DNA of 64,000 bases from Komagataeibacter swingsii. Lineage in GTDB: Bacteria > Pseudomonadota > Alphaproteobacteria > Acetobacterales > Acetobacteraceae. Numbering within the stretch: position 1 is the stretch's first letter; every line of letters begins with the position of its first letter. The notes below the pieces were generated by a model. It was not told where the DNA came from. It saw nothing but the letters and a program-made list of their open reading frames with translations, and did not search any database. The position numbers and the translations under genes are program-made. Shown here in pieces: positions 17,945-27,439 of this stretch. The stretch spans positions 62,001 to 126,000 of the forward strand of contig NZ_NKUB01000009.1 of NCBI RefSeq assembly GCF_003207895.1, read 5' to 3'.

Positions 17945-19108
17945 TCAGTCTTCCATGTCCTCGTCGGGGCGGTGGCCGACACAGGCGGGCAGGCTCAGCG
18001 CCTCGTGGTGGCGGCGGATGTGCAGCACCACGACTGACTGGGGCCTTTTTGCCGCGATCGAGCGGATCAGCATGCGTGACGTATCGATCGGTTCATCGTT
18101 CACTGCGGTAATGACATCCCCTATATGCAGGTGCGCCTTCATGGCCGGGCCATTGCGGTCGATGCCGACAATCTGCACGCCGTCATGTCCCGATCCGTCC
18201 GTCAGTGTAACACCCAGCCATCCCCGGTCGATATGGCCATTATGCCGCAGTTCTTCCACTATAGGTGCCACGATTTCCGACGGAAGGCCAAATCCGATGC
18301 CCACCGACCCGCCGGTGGGGGAGACGATGGCCGTGTTCACCGCCACCACCTGCCCGCCCAGGTTGAAGGACGGCCCGCCGGAATTGCCGGGATTGATCGG
18401 GGCGTCGATCTGGAAAAAGTCATCAAACGGGCTGGTGCCGATATCGCGGCCGCGCGCCGACACGATGCCCGCGGTCACGGATGACCCCAGCCCGAACGGG
18501 TTGCCCGCCGCCATGATCCAGTCCCCGATATTGACCAGGCGGCTGTCCCCCCATGGCACGAAGGGCATGGGGTGGGGCGCGTGGATCTGGATGACCGCGA
18601 TATCCGTCAGGTCATCGCTGCCAACCAGATGGGCGGGGAATTCCGTGCCATCGGCCAGCGACACGGTAATCAGGTCGGCGCCGCCCACCACATGCGCGTT
18701 GGTCACGATCACGCCGCTGGGGTCGATCAGGAAGCCCGAACCCGCCCCCAGCATTTCCTCGCCATGCGCGCGCATGCGTTCGCGGAATTTGTGTTCAAAC
18801 GGCGTGCCCTTGACGCTGGGGGGCAGGGGCTGGCGGCCGCCGGTGGTGGCGTGGCTGTCCTGCGCCACCGCGATATTGACCACGGCCGGCCCCACCTGGC
18901 GCACCAGCGGGGCGAAGGTCAGCGGCCCGGTCGAGACCACCGGCGGCACGGGTGGCGCGAACAGGGAGGGATTGGGCGATACGGCGGGCGCGGGCGCAGC
19001 TTCCCCCGCGTGCGCCACTGTCGCCAGCCCGTCCGGTCCGGGTGTGCCCAGCAGCAGGATCGGTAACAGCCGGAAAGCCGGGCGACAGGCCATGGCGATC
19101 CGTTTCAT
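17945..19108 (-). CDS. Deg/HtrA-type periplasmic serine protease, one PDZ domain
   Basis: A 387-residue trypsin-like protease with a signal peptide (MKRIAMACRPAFRLLPILLLG). The catalytic triad is visible as His in VIVTNAHVVGG, Asp in LTDIAVIQIHA and Ser in INPGNSGGPSFNLGG. A single PDZ domain follows (GWLGVTLTDGSG ... KAHLHIGDVITAVNDEPID), so it resembles DegS or other one-PDZ members rather than DegP. It would cut misfolded envelope proteins, or a signalling substrate. It leads a five-gene operon with a two-component pair. The ATG at 19108 gives a proper signal peptide; an upstream ATG at 19201 does not. Confidence 0.93.
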   Translation of the reverse strand: MKRIAMACRPAFRLLPILLLGTPGPDGLATVAHAGEAAPAPAVSPNPSLFAPPVPPVVSTGPLTFAPLVRQVGPAVVNIAVAQDSHATTGGRQPLPPSVKGTPFEHKFRERMRAHGEEMLGAGSGFLIDPSGVIVTNAHVVGGADLITVSLADGTEFPAHLVGSDDLTDIAVIQIHAPHPMPFVPWGDSRLVNIGDWIMAAGNPFGLGSSVTAGIVSARGRDIGTSPFDDFFQIDAPINPGNSGGPSFNLGGQVVAVNTAIVSPTGGSVGIGFGLPSEIVAPIVEELRHNGHIDRGWLGVTLTDGSGHDGVQIVGIDRNGPAMKAHLHIGDVITAVNDEPIDTSRMLIRSIAAKRPQSVVVLHIRRHHEALSLPACVGHRPDEDMED

Positions 19109-19207
19109 ACGGGGCGGGGCGAAGGAATGTTCATGATAACCCATGTTATCTAAAAAAAGCGGCAATGCCATGGCTGCATGACATCTGCGACGTAAATGCA
19201 TGCGGTT

Positions 19208-21766
19208 TTATGGCGTGCGCCGTGGTCGTGGCGGCGGCGGGCTGGCCGTGGCGGGGTTTTCGGGCCAGTCATGGCGGGGGTAGCGGCCGCGCATGTCACG
19301 GCGCATATCCGCCCATGACCCGGCCCAGAACCTGGCCAGGTCGGCGGTAATGGCCTGTGGCCTGCCCGCGGGCGACAGCAGGGCGATCCGCAGGTCCACC
19401 CGGCCATCGGCAATGGCGGGGGTCTGTGTCACGCCATAGAAGGCCTGCGCGCGTGCCGCCGCCACGGGCACGGGTTGCAGGTAATCGATCGCGGCCCGCC
19501 CGCCCGGCAGGTCCAGATGGGTGGGCAGCATCCGGTCCAGCCATTTCAGCGTGGCATGGTCCATCGTGGCGCGCAGCATGGCCAGCAGGTCCATTTCCGC
19601 CAGCGCCGACAGGCGGTTTACTCCCGCAAGCCATGGGGCCAGCCAGCTTTCCGCTGTCCGGGCCAGCGATTCATCCGACAGGTCGGGCAGGTCCGCGCGG
19701 TCCAGACGGGCGCGCGCCAGGTCCACGCGGGCCTGCAACTGCCGGCAGGTGTCACCCCACGTGAATGTCGCGGCAAGGTTCTGCGCCGCCTGCGCGCACA
19801 GCAGCGCGCTGACCTCGTCGGGACTGGCGGTAACCGTGCGGTCGCGCAGCACAAGGTTGCCCAGACGCAGCCTGCGCCGGGCCAGTACATTGCCCGTTGT
19901 GGTGTCCAGCGTGGTTTCAACCTGTTCGCGCGCCCGCGCCAGCAGGCTGTCAGGCAGCGCGTCACGGTCCAGCGGGGCGGCAAGGCAGATTTCGGCCGCC
20001 TTGCGCACATGCATCCCCGCCACCGCCAGCAGGCCGCACCGCGCCAGTTCGTCCGTCTTGGACAGGCGCGCGCTGCCGCCGCCAGCAAGGCGGAACGACC
20101 CCGCATCCCCACGGGACTGGGCCACCCGGTCGGGAAAGGCCGCGGCAATCAGGGCGGCGGGGTCGCCACTTGCGGGAATGTCGCGCCCCAGTCCCAGCCG
20201 CCTGCGATACTGCCGGGCGGCATGGCGGATGCGCGACAGCGCCGCGCGGTCGGCATCGGGGTGGTCGCCACCGGCCAGCAGGTCCAGGCGCAGGCGGATA
20301 TCCGCCGGCGCGGCAGGTGGCGCGCCCCGGCTGCCACCGGCGGGACGGCGGGGACGCAGCGGGTCGCGTTCTTCCAGCAGGGCGGCGATGTCGGCGGCCA
20401 TGGCGCGTTCGGCTGGCGTGCGCGCGGCCAGCATCATGGCGGCAAGGCGGGGATGCGCGCCAAGGGCGGCCATGCGCGTGCCCGCCCGCGTGATCCGGGC
20501 GTCATCATCCAGCGCGCCCAGCGCCTGCAGCAGGCTGCGCCCGGCTTCGAACGCGCCATTGGGGGGCGTGTCGGGAAAGGGCAGGTCGGCGGGGGCCGTG
20601 CCCATCGCATCCTGCCACGCCGCCGCGTCCAGCCGCAGGCCGGTCAGTTCGGCCTCCATCATTTCGGGCTGGTCATGGGGGGGCATGGCGCGCGTGGTCA
20701 TTTCCGTCCACAGCCGCATGGCGATACCGGGGGCGACGCGCCCGGCGCGGCCCGCGCGCTGGCTGGCCGCAGCCCGTGAAATCCGCACCGTGTCGAGTCG
20801 CGTAAGCCCCGTGCCCACATCCAGCCGGGGCACGCGGCGGAATCCCCCATCCACCACAATGCGTACGCCCGGCACGGTCAGCGATGTCTCGGCAATGGAG
20901 GTGGACAGGATCACCCGCCTGCGCCCGTCGGGGTGGGGCGTCAGGGCGCGGTCCTGTTCGGCGGGGGGCAGTTCACCATAGAGCGGCAGGACATCCGCCG
21001 CGATCCCGTCCAGCAGGCCGCGCGTGCGGTGGATTTCGGCAACGCCGGGCAGAAAGGCCAGCACATCGCCGGGGTCCTGCGCGATGGCGCTACGGATGGC
21101 GGCGGCCATGGCGTCGGGCAGGTCGCGGCGGTGGACAAGGTCGCGGGTGGCGTGGCGAATTTCCACGGGGAACATCCGGCCTTCGCTTTCCACCAGTTCG
21201 GCATTCATGCGCTGCGCCAGCGCCGCGCCATCCATGGTGGCGGACATGGCGACCAGCCTTAGCTCAGGCCGCAGGCTGCGTTGCAGGTCGAGACAGAAGG
21301 CAAGGGCGGCATCCGCATCGACCGAGCGTTCATGGATTTCGTCAAAAATCACGCACGCCACCCCATCCAGCGTGGGATCGGACAGCAGGCGGCGCACCAG
21401 CAGCCCTTCGGTAATCACTTCGATGCGCGTGCGTTCCGATGTCGCGCCCTCAAGCCGGGTGCGGTAGCCCACCAGCCCGCCCGGCGTCTCATCCATAAGC
21501 GCCGCCATGCGCGTGGCGGCCGCGCGCGTGGCCAGCCTGCGCGGTTCCAGCATCACGATCCGGCCATCGCCGCGCCACGGCGCATCCAGCAGCGCCAGCG
21601 GGACCAGCGTGGTCTTGCCAGCACCTGGTGGTGCGACCAGAACGGCATTGGACGTGCGCGCCAGTGCGGCCCGCAGGGGCGGCAGGGCGGCGGCGACGGG
21701 CAGCGTATCGCCGTTTTCGGACAGGAGGGTGTCGAGACGGTTTTGCAAGGTCGGGTCTAAGGCCAT
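19208..21766 (-). CDS. hrpB: ATP-dependent helicase HrpB
   Basis: An 852-residue DExH-box helicase of the HrpB family. The motor shows Walker A APPGAGKTTLV, the DEIH box in VIFDEIHERS, the SAT motif in LVAMSATMDG and motif VI QRAGRAGRVAPG. The C-terminal HrpB-specific region closes the protein near FWAGSWADMRRDMRGRYPRH. HrpB is widespread in proteobacteria and its cellular role is still poorly defined; RNA processing is usually assumed. Its start lies ~45 bases from the divergent disulfide reductase gene. Confidence 0.94.
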   Translation of the reverse strand: MALDPTLQNRLDTLLSENGDTLPVAAALPPLRAALARTSNAVLVAPPGAGKTTLVPLALLDAPWRGDGRIVMLEPRRLATRAAATRMAALMDETPGGLVGYRTRLEGATSERTRIEVITEGLLVRRLLSDPTLDGVACVIFDEIHERSVDADAALAFCLDLQRSLRPELRLVAMSATMDGAALAQRMNAELVESEGRMFPVEIRHATRDLVHRRDLPDAMAAAIRSAIAQDPGDVLAFLPGVAEIHRTRGLLDGIAADVLPLYGELPPAEQDRALTPHPDGRRRVILSTSIAETSLTVPGVRIVVDGGFRRVPRLDVGTGLTRLDTVRISRAAASQRAGRAGRVAPGIAMRLWTEMTTRAMPPHDQPEMMEAELTGLRLDAAAWQDAMGTAPADLPFPDTPPNGAFEAGRSLLQALGALDDDARITRAGTRMAALGAHPRLAAMMLAARTPAERAMAADIAALLEERDPLRPRRPAGGSRGAPPAAPADIRLRLDLLAGGDHPDADRAALSRIRHAARQYRRRLGLGRDIPASGDPAALIAAAFPDRVAQSRGDAGSFRLAGGGSARLSKTDELARCGLLAVAGMHVRKAAEICLAAPLDRDALPDSLLARAREQVETTLDTTTGNVLARRRLRLGNLVLRDRTVTASPDEVSALLCAQAAQNLAATFTWGDTCRQLQARVDLARARLDRADLPDLSDESLARTAESWLAPWLAGVNRLSALAEMDLLAMLRATMDHATLKWLDRMLPTHLDLPGGRAAIDYLQPVPVAAARAQAFYGVTQTPAIADGRVDLRIALLSPAGRPQAITADLARFWAGSWADMRRDMRGRYPRHDWPENPATASPPPPRPRRTP

Positions 21767-21812
21767 ATCCTGATCTTATGGCGTCGGGCATGGTGGTGGG
21801 GCAATCCTTGGC

Positions 21813-23969
21813 ATGGTACACCGGCGCGTTTTTCCTTTATCCGGTTCCTGCGGAGTACTGTCCGTGCCCTTCCTGTGGCTTGTGTCCATCCTGTGCCTGC
21901 TGGTGAGCGCCCTGCCCACGGCCCGCGCCGCGCAGAGCGATGCGGTGATTTCCCCCCGCGCCACCGTAACCCTGGTCACGGATGACGATACGTACAGGCC
22001 CGGCAGGCCCCTGCATGTGGGCCTGCGCCTGCGTCTTGCGCCGGGGTGGCATACCTACTGGCTCAACCCCGGTGATGCGGGGGACGCGCCGACGCTGGAT
22101 GTGACGGCAACGGGCGGGGCGACCGGGCAGGCGAGCACCATTGAGTGGCCCACGCCGCGCGTGCTGCATGACGGGCCGCTGACATCCTATGCCTATACCG
22201 GCGATGTGCTGCTGCCCGCTACGCTGACCCTGGCCGCCGGGGAAGGGGATGGGCCGGTCACGCTGAACGCCAGGGCGGCGTGGCTGGTCTGCGCCGAGGT
22301 CTGCGTGCCGGAAAACGGCCGCTTCAGCCTGACCCTGCCACGGGGCGAGGCACGGCCATCGGCAGAGGTCCCATCCTTCGCGCGCGCTGCCGCAGACAGG
22401 CCGGTGGCATCGCCCTTTGCCGCCCGCGTCTCGCCTGCCGGTGTCCTGCAACTCGACGGGCGCGGACTGTCGCCCGATGCGGTGAAGGATGCGTGGTTCA
22501 TGCCCGAGGTGGCGGGCGCGATCGACCAGGACGCGCCGCAGGCCGTCACCGTGCGTGACGGGGTCGTGCAACTGGTGCTGAAACCGGGGCCGGTTTTCAA
22601 TAGTGGGGCGGGGCTGTCCGGTATCGTGGTGCTGCGTGATCCCATGGGACGGGAACGCGGGCTGTCGGTCCATCCGGAGGTCGGGGATGTGCGCGCGCTT
22701 GCGCCGCCGTCCGTGGCGGTCCCGGCCGGCGGGATCGCGCATGTCGGGTGGCTGGTGGGCATGGCGTTTGTGGGGGGGATGATCCTGAACCTCATGCCCT
22801 GTGTCTTCCCGGTGCTGGCGATGAAGGTGCTGTCGCTGGAACGCATGGCGCGTGGTGAACGCAGGGCGGCCCTTGTCGGGGCCGGCGCCTATGCGGCGGG
22901 CGTGGTCGGGTCGTTCGTTGTGCTGGGGGGCGCGATCGCCGCCCTGCGCGTGGCGGGCCAGCAGGCGGGATGGGGGTTCCAGTTCCAGTCCACCGGCTTT
23001 GTCATCGCGATCTGCCTGCTGCTGTTTGCCGTCGCCCTGAACCTGCTGGGCTTCTTTGCCATCGGCCTGCGGCTCATGGGGCTGGGGGACGGGTTGCCCG
23101 CGCATGCGGGGGATTTCCTGACCGGGGTGCTGGCGGTTGTCCTTGCCTCGCCCTGTACCGCGCCGTTCATGGGGGCGGCGGTGGCAGGCGCGCTGGCGGC
23201 CCCGCCGGTGGTGGGGCTGCTGGTTTTCGTGGCCCTTGGGTGCGGGCTTGCGGCCCCTTACCTGCTGCTAGCGTGCATGCCGGGACTGCTGGGCTGGCTG
23301 CCGAAGCCGGGACGGTGGATGGAAACCGTGCGCAACCTGCTGGCCCTGCCGGTGCTGGGCACATGCGTGTGGCTGGCATGGGTGGCGAAGCTGGAAGGCG
23401 GCATGGATGCGCTGGACCTGCTGGCGGCGGGGCTGGTTCTGGTGCTGGTGGGATGCTGGTGCCTGCGCCGCGCCAGCATGATGGACCTGCGCGACGCCAT
23501 GCAGGGTCGCGCGGGGCTGTATCGCGCCATCGCGATCCTGCTGCTGCTGGTGGCGTTTGTGGGTGGCGGCGTGCTGCCGCCCGCCAGCGTGCATGACCGC
23601 AGCCGGGGCACCGGCCGGGTGACGGATGGGAGTTCCGTCTTTTCCCCCACCCGTCTGGCAGAACTGCGCAGGCAGGGCCGTCCGGTATTCGTGGACATGA
23701 CGGCGGCATGGTGCATTTCATGCCTGGTCAACGAACGCGTGGCCCTGTCCACCCATGCGGTACAGGACGCCTTCGCCCGGCGCGGGATCGTTTACATGAA
23801 GGGGGACTGGACCCTGCGGGATGCGGCCATTACCGCCTTCCTGCATGACCATGGGCGCGACGGGGTGCCGTTCTATGCCTATTACCCCGCCCATGGGGCG
23901 GAGGTCATCCTGCCCGAAATCCTGACACCCGGCCTTGTCCTGCGCATGACCGCGCCGGAAGGAAAATAA
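21813..23969 (+). CDS. DsbD/ScsB-like membrane thiol:disulfide reductase
   Basis: A 718-residue three-part protein. A signal peptide (FLWLVSILCLLVSALPTARA) precedes a periplasmic N-terminal domain (to ~residue 300). A multi-helix DsbD-type membrane domain follows, with the paired redox cysteines in LNLMPCVFPVLAMK and VVLASPCTAPFMG. A C-terminal thioredoxin-like domain carries the active site TAAWCISCLVNERV. It should pass electrons from cytoplasmic thioredoxin to periplasmic proteins. The large N-terminal domain resembles ScsB (copper-sensitivity suppressor) more than E. coli DsbD. GTG at 21864, preceded by CGGAG, is an attractive alternative start that gives a cleaner signal peptide. Confidence 0.88.
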   Translation: MVHRRVFPLSGSCGVLSVPFLWLVSILCLLVSALPTARAAQSDAVISPRATVTLVTDDDTYRPGRPLHVGLRLRLAPGWHTYWLNPGDAGDAPTLDVTATGGATGQASTIEWPTPRVLHDGPLTSYAYTGDVLLPATLTLAAGEGDGPVTLNARAAWLVCAEVCVPENGRFSLTLPRGEARPSAEVPSFARAAADRPVASPFAARVSPAGVLQLDGRGLSPDAVKDAWFMPEVAGAIDQDAPQAVTVRDGVVQLVLKPGPVFNSGAGLSGIVVLRDPMGRERGLSVHPEVGDVRALAPPSVAVPAGGIAHVGWLVGMAFVGGMILNLMPCVFPVLAMKVLSLERMARGERRAALVGAGAYAAGVVGSFVVLGGAIAALRVAGQQAGWGFQFQSTGFVIAICLLLFAVALNLLGFFAIGLRLMGLGDGLPAHAGDFLTGVLAVVLASPCTAPFMGAAVAGALAAPPVVGLLVFVALGCGLAAPYLLLACMPGLLGWLPKPGRWMETVRNLLALPVLGTCVWLAWVAKLEGGMDALDLLAAGLVLVLVGCWCLRRASMMDLRDAMQGRAGLYRAIAILLLLVAFVGGGVLPPASVHDRSRGTGRVTDGSSVFSPTRLAELRRQGRPVFVDMTAAWCISCLVNERVALSTHAVQDAFARRGIVYMKGDWTLRDAAITAFLHDHGRDGVPFYAYYPAHGAEVILPEILTPGLVLRMTAPEGK

Positions 23970-23974
23970 GGACA

Positions 23975-24066
23975 GAAGTTTTTGGTGAAGCTTTTTTCAA
24001 AAAGCTTCAAAAGAATGCCGCCTTTTGAAAAAAAGGCGGCACCCGGAAACTTTTATTTTTAAATAC
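23975..24066. repeat. Two-hairpin intergenic repeat, copy A
   Basis: First of three copies. Hairpin 1 (23987-24008) has stem GAAGCTTTTT/AAAAAGCTTC. Hairpin 2 (24017-24040) has stem GCCGCCTTTT/AAAAGGCGGC. The flanks AAGTTTTTGGTG and CACCCGGAAACTT can also pair if G-U pairs and one bulge are allowed, enclosing both hairpins. It lies between the convergent disulfide reductase gene and the secreted-protein gene, where it can end transcription from both sides. Confidence 0.9.
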
Positions 24067-24092
24067 TTCCCCAAAACAGGGGGCGGAAAGGA

Positions 24093-25022
24093 TTAGTTGG
24101 CGCCGCCCGGCAGCGTCAGGTTACCCGGCGGGGGGGAGCGCAGTTGCGGCGTGGTCGCCGGTGTCGCGCCGTCCCCGTCATCGGATGGATAGCCGGTGGG
24201 GAAAATGGCGTCCGGTCCCTCATTCGCGGGTTTGGGGACTGCCGGTGCCGGGGTGGGCGTGGCAGGTGCCGCTGGCGGAAGGTCGGTCGGCCCGCCGCCA
24301 ATGGTCATGGTGCCGGTGTCCGGTGCGGGCGTGGCCTGTGTGGCCGGGGCCGGCTGCGGTTCCTCGGTCCCGTCCAGCGGCTGTGCGACGATGCCGCTGG
24401 GCACCTGTCCCTGTCCGGTGACCAGCCAGTTGCCCAGGTTGTTGCGGATCTGGCTTTCCAGTTCCCTGCTCATGTCCACAAGCATCATGTTGGTGAGGGT
24501 GTTCAGGTTTTCCGGCGTGTCGCTGTTGCCGTGCTTGCGCTTCGGGTCATAGGAGCGGGTGACCTGGGCCACGGCATATCCCGTTCGGCGGCCATCGGCC
24601 GAGGTCACGTCCAGATGCACGTTCAGCTGCCCGTCCAGTATGCCGCCCGGTTCATGCAGGATGGAGGCCCGGTCGATGGTGAACACGCCCTCGCCCCCGC
24701 CGCCGGCGGCAATCAGCCGGTCATGCGCCATCTGCTTGAGAAGCTGGTCGGGCGGGTTGGGCGCGCGGCCCGACAGGTCGCCCGGCACCAGCCCCGGCTG
24801 CCCCCGGTCCACGACCGAGATGGATGCCACATTCAGGTTCAGTGGCTGGGCATCGCCATATTGCGGCCCCTCGAACGTGACGGGGGTATCGTCCTGATGG
24901 TGGCTGCGGCTGTAGGCGGGGCCGCATAGCGGCAGCATCAGGAACGGCAGGCTGGCCACAAGTGCCACGTGCAGGCCGTGGCGCAGGGCAGGGGCGGAAA
25001 GCGGCGATCGGTTCGGTCGCAT
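24093..25022 (-). CDS. Secreted protein of unknown function with Pro/Ala-rich tail
   Basis: A 309-residue protein. The signal peptide (LHVALVASLPFLMLPLCGPA) is followed by a folded region of about 150 residues. That region includes LNLNVASISVVDRGQPG, LDGQLNVHLDVTSADGRRTG and a long helix TNMMLVDMSRELESQIRNNL. The last ~110 residues are low-complexity Pro/Ala/Thr, as in periplasm-spanning or disordered linkers. The hydrophobic segment contains a cysteine (PLCG) but not a clean lipobox. I do not recognise the family. It stands alone between hslO and a repeat-type terminator. Confidence 0.7.
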   Translation of the reverse strand: MRPNRSPLSAPALRHGLHVALVASLPFLMLPLCGPAYSRSHHQDDTPVTFEGPQYGDAQPLNLNVASISVVDRGQPGLVPGDLSGRAPNPPDQLLKQMAHDRLIAAGGGGEGVFTIDRASILHEPGGILDGQLNVHLDVTSADGRRTGYAVAQVTRSYDPKRKHGNSDTPENLNTLTNMMLVDMSRELESQIRNNLGNWLVTGQGQVPSGIVAQPLDGTEEPQPAPATQATPAPDTGTMTIGGGPTDLPPAAPATPTPAPAVPKPANEGPDAIFPTGYPSDDGDGATPATTPQLRSPPPGNLTLPGGAN

Positions 25023-25122
25023 GGATTATATCCCGGTAACGGCAGGCGCAGGCAGCGCGGCAGGTCAGTCTGGACTGCAAGCGTGCCATGTTACGCGCCG
25101 GTGGAACAGGGGCAGGACAGCG

Positions 25123-26085
25123 TCAGGCCGCCTTGCCACCGATCTCATCACGCTGGAAGTGGAAGCTGTGGTTGCAGAATGAACAGTTCATGGTGATCGT
25201 GCCGTCCTGCGCCATGTGGTCCAGGTCATCCAGTGGGAAGGTTTCCAGGATGCCCGACAGGCGCGCGCGCGAACAGCGGCAGCCAAACGCCAGCGCGCGC
25301 GGCTGGCCCGCAACCAGGCCTTCGGCATGGAACAGGCGGTACAGCAGGTCACCGGATGAAAGGCTGTCATCCAGCACCTCGCGCGCCGTCAGCGTCGTGG
25401 CCAGGGTGACGGCGGTTTCCCACGCATCATCGCCTTCCTCGGTCGTGATGTCGTTGCCGACCCCGCCATCCATGGCGATCTTTTCCATCACCAGCGCGCC
25501 CGAGCGCCAGCCCGCGGGCGTCTTTTCGCAGAACAGCCTGACCCAGCAGGCATGCTGTTCGGAGGTTGCGAAGTAATGCGCGGCCATTTCCGACAGGCTT
25601 TCGCCATTCATCTCGACAATGCCCTGATGGATGTCGGTGTCCGGCCCCTGATCGACGCTGAAGGCGATGTAGCCCTTGCCCAATAACTGGCTGGCGGTCG
25701 GGTTTGGGGTGGTTTTCAGCAGTTCGGCCACCTGTTCGTCATCTGACCGGGCGTGGAAGCGCAGCGCGCCGGAATCGGTGCAGTCGGCCAGCAGCAGGCT
25801 GACCGGGCCATCGCCCTTGGCCTGCAGGGAAAATGATCCCCTGAATTTCAGCGATGACGCAAGGGCCGCCACCAGCGCCAGCGCTTCCCCCGCCAGCCGC
25901 AGCACGGCGTCGGGATTGTCATGGCGGGTCAGCAGCGTGTCGGTCAGCACGCCGGGGCGGACAAGGCGGCCGCGCACTGGCCGGTGGTCCAGGTAGAACG
26001 GCACCACACCCTGCGGCACGACCAGGTCGGGCGTGTCGGGGCGGCTTGTGTCCAGGAAGGCGGGGGAGGGATTATTGGCAGTCAT
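25123..26085 (-). CDS. hslO: Redox-regulated chaperone Hsp33
   Basis: A 320-residue holdase that is switched on when oxidative stress oxidises its zinc cysteines. The C-terminal zinc centre has the expected spacing: CRC in FGCRCSRARL and CSFC in MNCSFCNHSF, about 30 residues apart. The N-terminal fold includes LASSLKFRGSFSLQAKGDGP. ATG at 26085 (MTANNPSPAF) was chosen; 26103 would add six residues. It lies ~50 bases downstream of the small protein that follows argF, so it may be the last gene of the argD-argF transcript. Confidence 0.95.
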   Translation of the reverse strand: MTANNPSPAFLDTSRPDTPDLVVPQGVVPFYLDHRPVRGRLVRPGVLTDTLLTRHDNPDAVLRLAGEALALVAALASSLKFRGSFSLQAKGDGPVSLLLADCTDSGALRFHARSDDEQVAELLKTTPNPTASQLLGKGYIAFSVDQGPDTDIHQGIVEMNGESLSEMAAHYFATSEQHACWVRLFCEKTPAGWRSGALVMEKIAMDGGVGNDITTEEGDDAWETAVTLATTLTAREVLDDSLSSGDLLYRLFHAEGLVAGQPRALAFGCRCSRARLSGILETFPLDDLDHMAQDGTITMNCSFCNHSFHFQRDEIGGKAA

Positions 26086-26135
26086 GGCAGAAACCCGCAG
26101 CATCACGCGCCCCCGTTGCCGGGGGCCGTGGGTCA

Positions 26136-26456
26136 TCAGAGATTGGCGGTAATGTCCGCCTCCAGCGCGGCAAGGCGCTGGTCGAGGTCCTTGAGCTGGC
26201 CCGACGGCAGCAGGCCAGCGGTTTCCAGCGCGGTCATGGCGCGCTGGCGGCAGCGGTCATGTTCCATGTCCAGGTCTTCCGTGCGTCCCGCGCCGGCAAT
26301 GCAGTCCAGGTAGGCGTCACGCACCGCGTCAATGCGGGTGTCACGGGTGGGCAGGGCGGCAAAGATGTCGCGCACGCTTTTTTCCGCCCAGCCGGGGACT
26401 TCCGGCGTGTCTTCGGTGGCGGAGGGCAGGGCGGGCTGTTCGGCCGGTCCGGTCAT
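26136..26456 (-). CDS. Small acidic protein coupled to argF, unknown function
   Basis: A 106-residue helical, acidic protein without a signal peptide. It includes WAEKSVRDIFAALPTRDTRI and a C-terminal heptad-like stretch KDLDQRLAALEADI that could form a short coiled coil. Two cysteines (YLDCIAG, DRCRQRAM) are present. I recognise no domain. The ATG overlaps the argF stop by 4 bases, so it is translationally coupled to argF. A role tied to arginine synthesis or to Hsp33 is only a positional guess. Confidence 0.72.
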   Translation of the reverse strand: MTGPAEQPALPSATEDTPEVPGWAEKSVRDIFAALPTRDTRIDAVRDAYLDCIAGAGRTEDLDMEHDRCRQRAMTALETAGLLPSGQLKDLDQRLAALEADITANL

Positions 26457-27439
26457 GCCGTGGGTTCCTTTCCATATTGCTGCCAGTCCTCGCCACACAG
26501 CGCCCAGACAAGGATGCCCTTCTGCGCATGCAGGCGATTTTCGGCCTCGTCGAACACGACGGAATGCGGGCCTTCAAACACGTCTTCCGTCACCTCTTCC
26601 CCGATATGGGCAGGCAGGCAGTGCAGGAAAAGGGCATCGGGTGCCGCATGCGCCATCAGGGCGGTATCGACGCGGTATGGCTCGAACGCGCTGATGCGCT
26701 GCGCCGATTCCTTGTCGGACATGCTGACCCATGTGTCGGTAATGACCGCATCCGCCCCCCTGACCGCCACCACGGGGTCGGTCGTGACCGTGATGTGCGC
26801 CCCCTGTTCGCGCGCCCACGCCACGGCGGCGACCGATGGCGCATGGGTCGCGGGGGTTGCCAGACGCAGGTGGAAGCCGAACAGGGCCGCCGCCTCGATG
26901 AAGGAGGTGGCGACATTGTTGCCATCGCCCACCCATGCCAGCGTGCGCCCCCGGATCGGGCCGCGATGTTCCTCGAACGTCATGATGTCGGCCATGATCT
27001 GCACCGGGTGCGAATCCGGTGTCAGGCCGTTGATGACGGGAACGCTGCTCCACCGTGCAAGCTCGCGCAGGTTTTCGGTCTTTCCGGTGCGCAGCACGAT
27101 GGCGTCAACAAAACGCGACAGCACGCGGGCGGTATCGGCAATGCTTTCCCCCCGGCCCAGTTGCATGTCGGCGGGCGAGAGCAGGATCACGTTCCCGCCA
27201 AGCTGCTGCATCCCCACCTCGAACGAGACGCGGGTGCGCGTGGACGGCTTGGACAGCATGAGGCCAAGCGCGCGCCCATGCACCGGCAGGGCCGGGTGCA
27301 GCGGGCGGGCGCGATGGCGCTGCATGCGCTTGATCCCGGCCGCGACATCCAGGATCGCGCGCAGGGTTGCCGCATCAAGGTCACGCAGGTCCAGGAAATG
27401 GCGCGGGGTGACGTGGGTGGGGGTCTGCAGCGCATTCAT
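26453..27439 (-). CDS. argF: Ornithine carbamoyltransferase
   Basis: A 328-residue enzyme that makes citrulline from ornithine and carbamoyl phosphate in arginine synthesis. The carbamoyl-phosphate site is SKPSTRTRVSFE, and the ornithine side is marked by LFLHCLPAHIGEEV. Full length. The ATG at 27439 overlaps the argD stop by 4 bases (ATGA), so the two enzymes are made from one mRNA. Upstream in-frame codons up to 27703 lie inside argD and are not used. Confidence 0.96.
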   Translation of the reverse strand: MNALQTPTHVTPRHFLDLRDLDAATLRAILDVAAGIKRMQRHRARPLHPALPVHGRALGLMLSKPSTRTRVSFEVGMQQLGGNVILLSPADMQLGRGESIADTARVLSRFVDAIVLRTGKTENLRELARWSSVPVINGLTPDSHPVQIMADIMTFEEHRGPIRGRTLAWVGDGNNVATSFIEAAALFGFHLRLATPATHAPSVAAVAWAREQGAHITVTTDPVVAVRGADAVITDTWVSMSDKESAQRISAFEPYRVDTALMAHAAPDALFLHCLPAHIGEEVTEDVFEGPHSVVFDEAENRLHAQKGILVWALCGEDWQQYGKEPTA

